A DNA stretch of 42,591 nt, taken from assembly GCA_013330595.1 (NCBI GenBank), contig DUIB01000020.1:1-42591 (forward strand), given 5' to 3'. Made by a program: the position numbers and the translations under genes. This stretch comes from Candidatus Woesearchaeota archaeon. GTDB lineage: Archaea; Nanobdellota; Nanobdellia; Woesearchaeales; UBA9642. The notes under the pieces were generated by a model. It did not search any database. It was given only the letters and a program-made list of their open reading frames with translations, and had not been told where the DNA came from. Positions 40,843-42,591 of the stretch are shown here, in pieces. Within the stretch, counting starts at the first letter, position 1. The number at the start of each line of letters is the position of its first letter.

Positions 40843-41796
40843 TTAAAACTTCATTATCCTTCCAGGAAAATCCTTTTTCATTAATAGAACTACTCTTGAT
40901 GCTTGTTGCTCATCAATCAATTTATATCCGCAATGCTTGCCTATCTCTAATGCAAACTCTTTGACTTCATTATGAAGAGGCATGTGTTTTATTGTCAATC
41001 TTTCCCTGCTCGAGCCGACATGCATATATGCCTTTACCTCAACAAACAATGCATCTGATTTTTTTATTAATTGGGCATATTGTTCTGGATTGATCATGTT
41101 CATGTCTTTGATTAAAGTTATTCTAATTGATGTTCTTGTCTTCTTTTTTAGCTTCCTAAGAATATCTAATGTCTGCATCAATCTCTCCCATCCATCTTTT
41201 ATTGAGGATCTGTCTATCTTGAAGAATAATTCTTTATTAGGAGCATCAATTGAAACATATAATTGTGTCGGCAATGCATTTTCTTTTTCCAATTCTAATA
41301 ATCTTTCTGGAACTAATCCATTTGTAACGAGAAATGTTGATTTTTTTCTCTTATGAAGTTCTTTGATCAATTCAGCAAGTTTCGGATAAAGTGTAGGCTC
41401 GCCTGCCAATGATATTGCAAAATGCTTTGGCTCCTGAGCATCTTTCCATTTTTTCATGTTTGTTTTTGAATTCCCAGGATAACCATTAAGAAGCTTTGCA
41501 TGGCTCTTTATTGAACCATCAATGATCAATAATGGATCATCAATATCTTTGTTATCCATTTTTCCTTCTGTTCCTTCAAGATTTCTCCAGCAGAAGATGC
41601 ATTTGTTCTGGCAGAAATTTGCATCAGGAGTCATCTGGCAGCATGCATAGCTTTTAATGCCATAGAATTTTTCCTTATAGCAGACACCTTGATCCCAGAT
41701 GCTCTTCTTTGTCCATGTACAGAGCTTTACAGCTCCAGAATTTCCAATTACTCTGTATTGCTGTTTTGTCAATAGTTTCTTAAGAATTTCATCCAT
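40843..41796 (-). CDS. taw1: 4-demethylwyosine synthase (Taw1/TYW1 archaeal type)
   Basis: A 317-residue radical-SAM enzyme that condenses N1-methylguanosine-37 of tRNA-Phe with pyruvate to form the wyosine core. The SAM cluster cysteines are C62, C66 and C69 (CQNKCIFCW), and C26, C39 and C52 supply the second cluster that binds pyruvate; this six-Cys spacing is that of archaeal Taw1. FAISLAGEPTLYP is the GEP motif. It places the organism in archaea and points to tRNA-Phe modification. Confidence 0.95.
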   Translation of the reverse strand: MDEILKKLLTKQQYRVIGNSGAVKLCTWTKKSIWDQGVCYKEKFYGIKSYACCQMTPDANFCQNKCIFCWRNLEGTEGKMDNKDIDDPLLIIDGSIKSHAKLLNGYPGNSKTNMKKWKDAQEPKHFAISLAGEPTLYPKLAELIKELHKRKKSTFLVTNGLVPERLLELEKENALPTQLYVSIDAPNKELFFKIDRSSIKDGWERLMQTLDILRKLKKKTRTSIRITLIKDMNMINPEQYAQLIKKSDALFVEVKAYMHVGSSRERLTIKHMPLHNEVKEFALEIGKHCGYKLIDEQQASRVVLLMKKDFPGRIMKF

Positions 41797-41867
41797 GAGA
41801 ATTGGATATATAGATTATTTTAAAATGTTATGGTAAAATATATAAATCCCCTTCCTTTTTTTTATTC

Positions 41868-42359
41868 GTGGACATAAACAATATTGTAAAAGCAGTGGAA
41901 TCTTCTGAAGCTTTCAAGAATATTGATCCTGACCATTATCTTGTGCATATTTTCCGGATGATGGATTCAACAGACTCGGATGATTGTCAGGTAGGCTATT
42001 ATCTTAAGAAGTCAGATAAGGTAACAGTATTTGAGTATGATAAAGGTGATGTGAAATCAACAGAGCCTCAGGAAGCATTTAAGGAGAAAAAGATAATTCT
42101 TCCATTAAGGCTTGAGAATGTGAAGATGAGCGTGGATGATGCATTAACAAAGACAGATGAAATTGTCAAGAACAATTATCCATCACAGATGCTGCTGAAA
42201 GCAATTGTATTACTGCAGAACATTCCTGATTTCGGATTGATCTGGAACATGACAGTCATAACGCACACATTCAATGTAATAAACATAAAGATCAATGCAG
42301 AAACCTCTCAAGTGATCAGGCACAGCATGGAATCATTATTGCAGTGGAAGAAAGAATGA
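41868..42359 (+). CDS. Hypothetical soluble protein
   Basis: A 163-residue protein beginning at GTG 41868 (MDINNIVKAVESSEAF), preceded by TATA-like TATATAAAT about 22-28 bases upstream, consistent with a leaderless GTG start. It has an alpha/beta composition with VGYYLKKSDKVTVFEYDKGD, and ends SLLQWKKE. I know no family for it. Its TGA overlaps the ATG of the S51 peptidase gene by four bases. Confidence 0.7.
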   Translation: MDINNIVKAVESSEAFKNIDPDHYLVHIFRMMDSTDSDDCQVGYYLKKSDKVTVFEYDKGDVKSTEPQEAFKEKKIILPLRLENVKMSVDDALTKTDEIVKNNYPSQMLLKAIVLLQNIPDFGLIWNMTVITHTFNVINIKINAETSQVIRHSMESLLQWKKE

Positions 42360-42591
42360 AACTATTCTTAGCATCACAGGCAGGAAGAACAATTGATCTT
42401 TTTAACAACGAATTCTTTTCATTAAAAAATAAGAAGGTTGCTTTTATAGCAAATGCCGCAGATTTTTATGAAAGTAAAGCTTTTGTGTATTTTGATAAGG
42501 TGCGCTTGAAAGATTATGGTGCACAGATATTTGATGTAGATTTAAGAGAAATAAAAGGAAAAAATCTTTATACGTCAGAAATACCACTCAT
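42356..42591 (+). CDS. Peptidase S51-like protein, truncated by the window end
   Basis: The first 78 codons of a gene starting MKLFLASQAGRTID, then KKVAFIANAADFYE and DYGAQIFDVDLREI. This is the N-terminal Rossmann-like strand order of the S51 family (dipeptidase E-like, class I glutamine-amidotransferase fold). The catalytic Ser lies beyond the edge, so activity cannot be judged. Coupled to the preceding gene. Confidence 0.65.
   Translation, partial: MKLFLASQAGRTIDLFNNEFFSLKNKKVAFIANAADFYESKAFVYFDKVRLKDYGAQIFDVDLREIKGKNLYTSEIPL

Noticed and set aside
1-42591. CRISPR array, rRNA, insertion sequence or replication origin
   Set aside because: No regularly spaced repeats, rRNA-like blocks, transposase genes with inverted ends, or Orc1/Cdc6 with origin repeats were seen.

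Overview
The window looks like part of an AT-rich archaeal chromosome, most likely a DPANN-type archaeon (Woesearchaeota/Pacearchaeota-like; the exact lineage is an inference). Archaeal signs are SRP54, a Taw1-type wyosine radical-SAM enzyme, RNase HII, SMC, TATA boxes about 25-30 bases before genes (many leaderless), an initiator tRNA with A1-U72 and three G-C pairs in the anticodon stem, tRNA genes without encoded CCA, and bulge-helix-bulge (BHB) introns.

Layout. 234-5678 (minus): an operon of GbsR-like regulator, ABC ATPase, COG1361-type secreted protein and two MacB/FtsX permeases, then a small zinc-ribbon membrane protein. 5852-7061: intron-containing tRNA-Thr, an interrupted deacetylase and a Cys-rich miniprotein. 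7072-8256: malic enzyme. 8308-11187 (minus): MoxR, DUF58 and VWA genes. 11318-18083: a cell-surface locus with a cytoplasmic helical protein, two large cadherin-like/TSP1-like surface proteins and a ribbon-helix-helix regulator. 18222-19505: a decayed kinase, tRNA-Ser(GCT), initiator tRNA-Met and repeats derived from them. 19506-22191: two unrecognised genes. 22214-28732: Dus, RNase HII (split by a BHB intron), PsiE-like protein, interrupted C39-like peptidase and SMC. 28745-31116 (minus): GT4, PIG-L deacetylase and a CuA-type cupredoxin. 31355-33772: accessory stretch with a LAGLIDADG endonuclease, tRNA-Gly, SET protein, KilA-N protein and tiny ORFs. 33829-42591: membrane protein, DEAD-box helicase, an interrupted gene, an RHH/PIN pair, SRP54, UMF1-type MFS, phosphoesterase, Taw1, a hypothetical and a truncated S51 peptidase.

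Main discovery. All four tRNA genes carry several BHB introns: Thr 2, Ser 2, Gly 2 and initiator Met 4 (29/30, 37/38, 53/54, 59/60). A 25-nt BHB intron also interrupts the RNase HII coding sequence inside its catalytic DEAGRG motif. Removing it by the canonical rule restores the frame and a complete RNase HII; unspliced mRNA hits TAA after 12 codons. The core of this mRNA intron (CGGC-AGA ... GCCG-AGA) is identical to that of the first tRNA-Thr intron, which suggests a tRNA intron moved into an mRNA. A LAGLIDADG endonuclease ORF runs antisense through the twice-interrupted tRNA-Gly.

Four other genes have one in-frame stop (one TGA, three TAG) inside otherwise intact reading frames; here no intron explains it. 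A family of tandem double hairpins sits between genes. All calls were made by reading the sequence; no database search was run.
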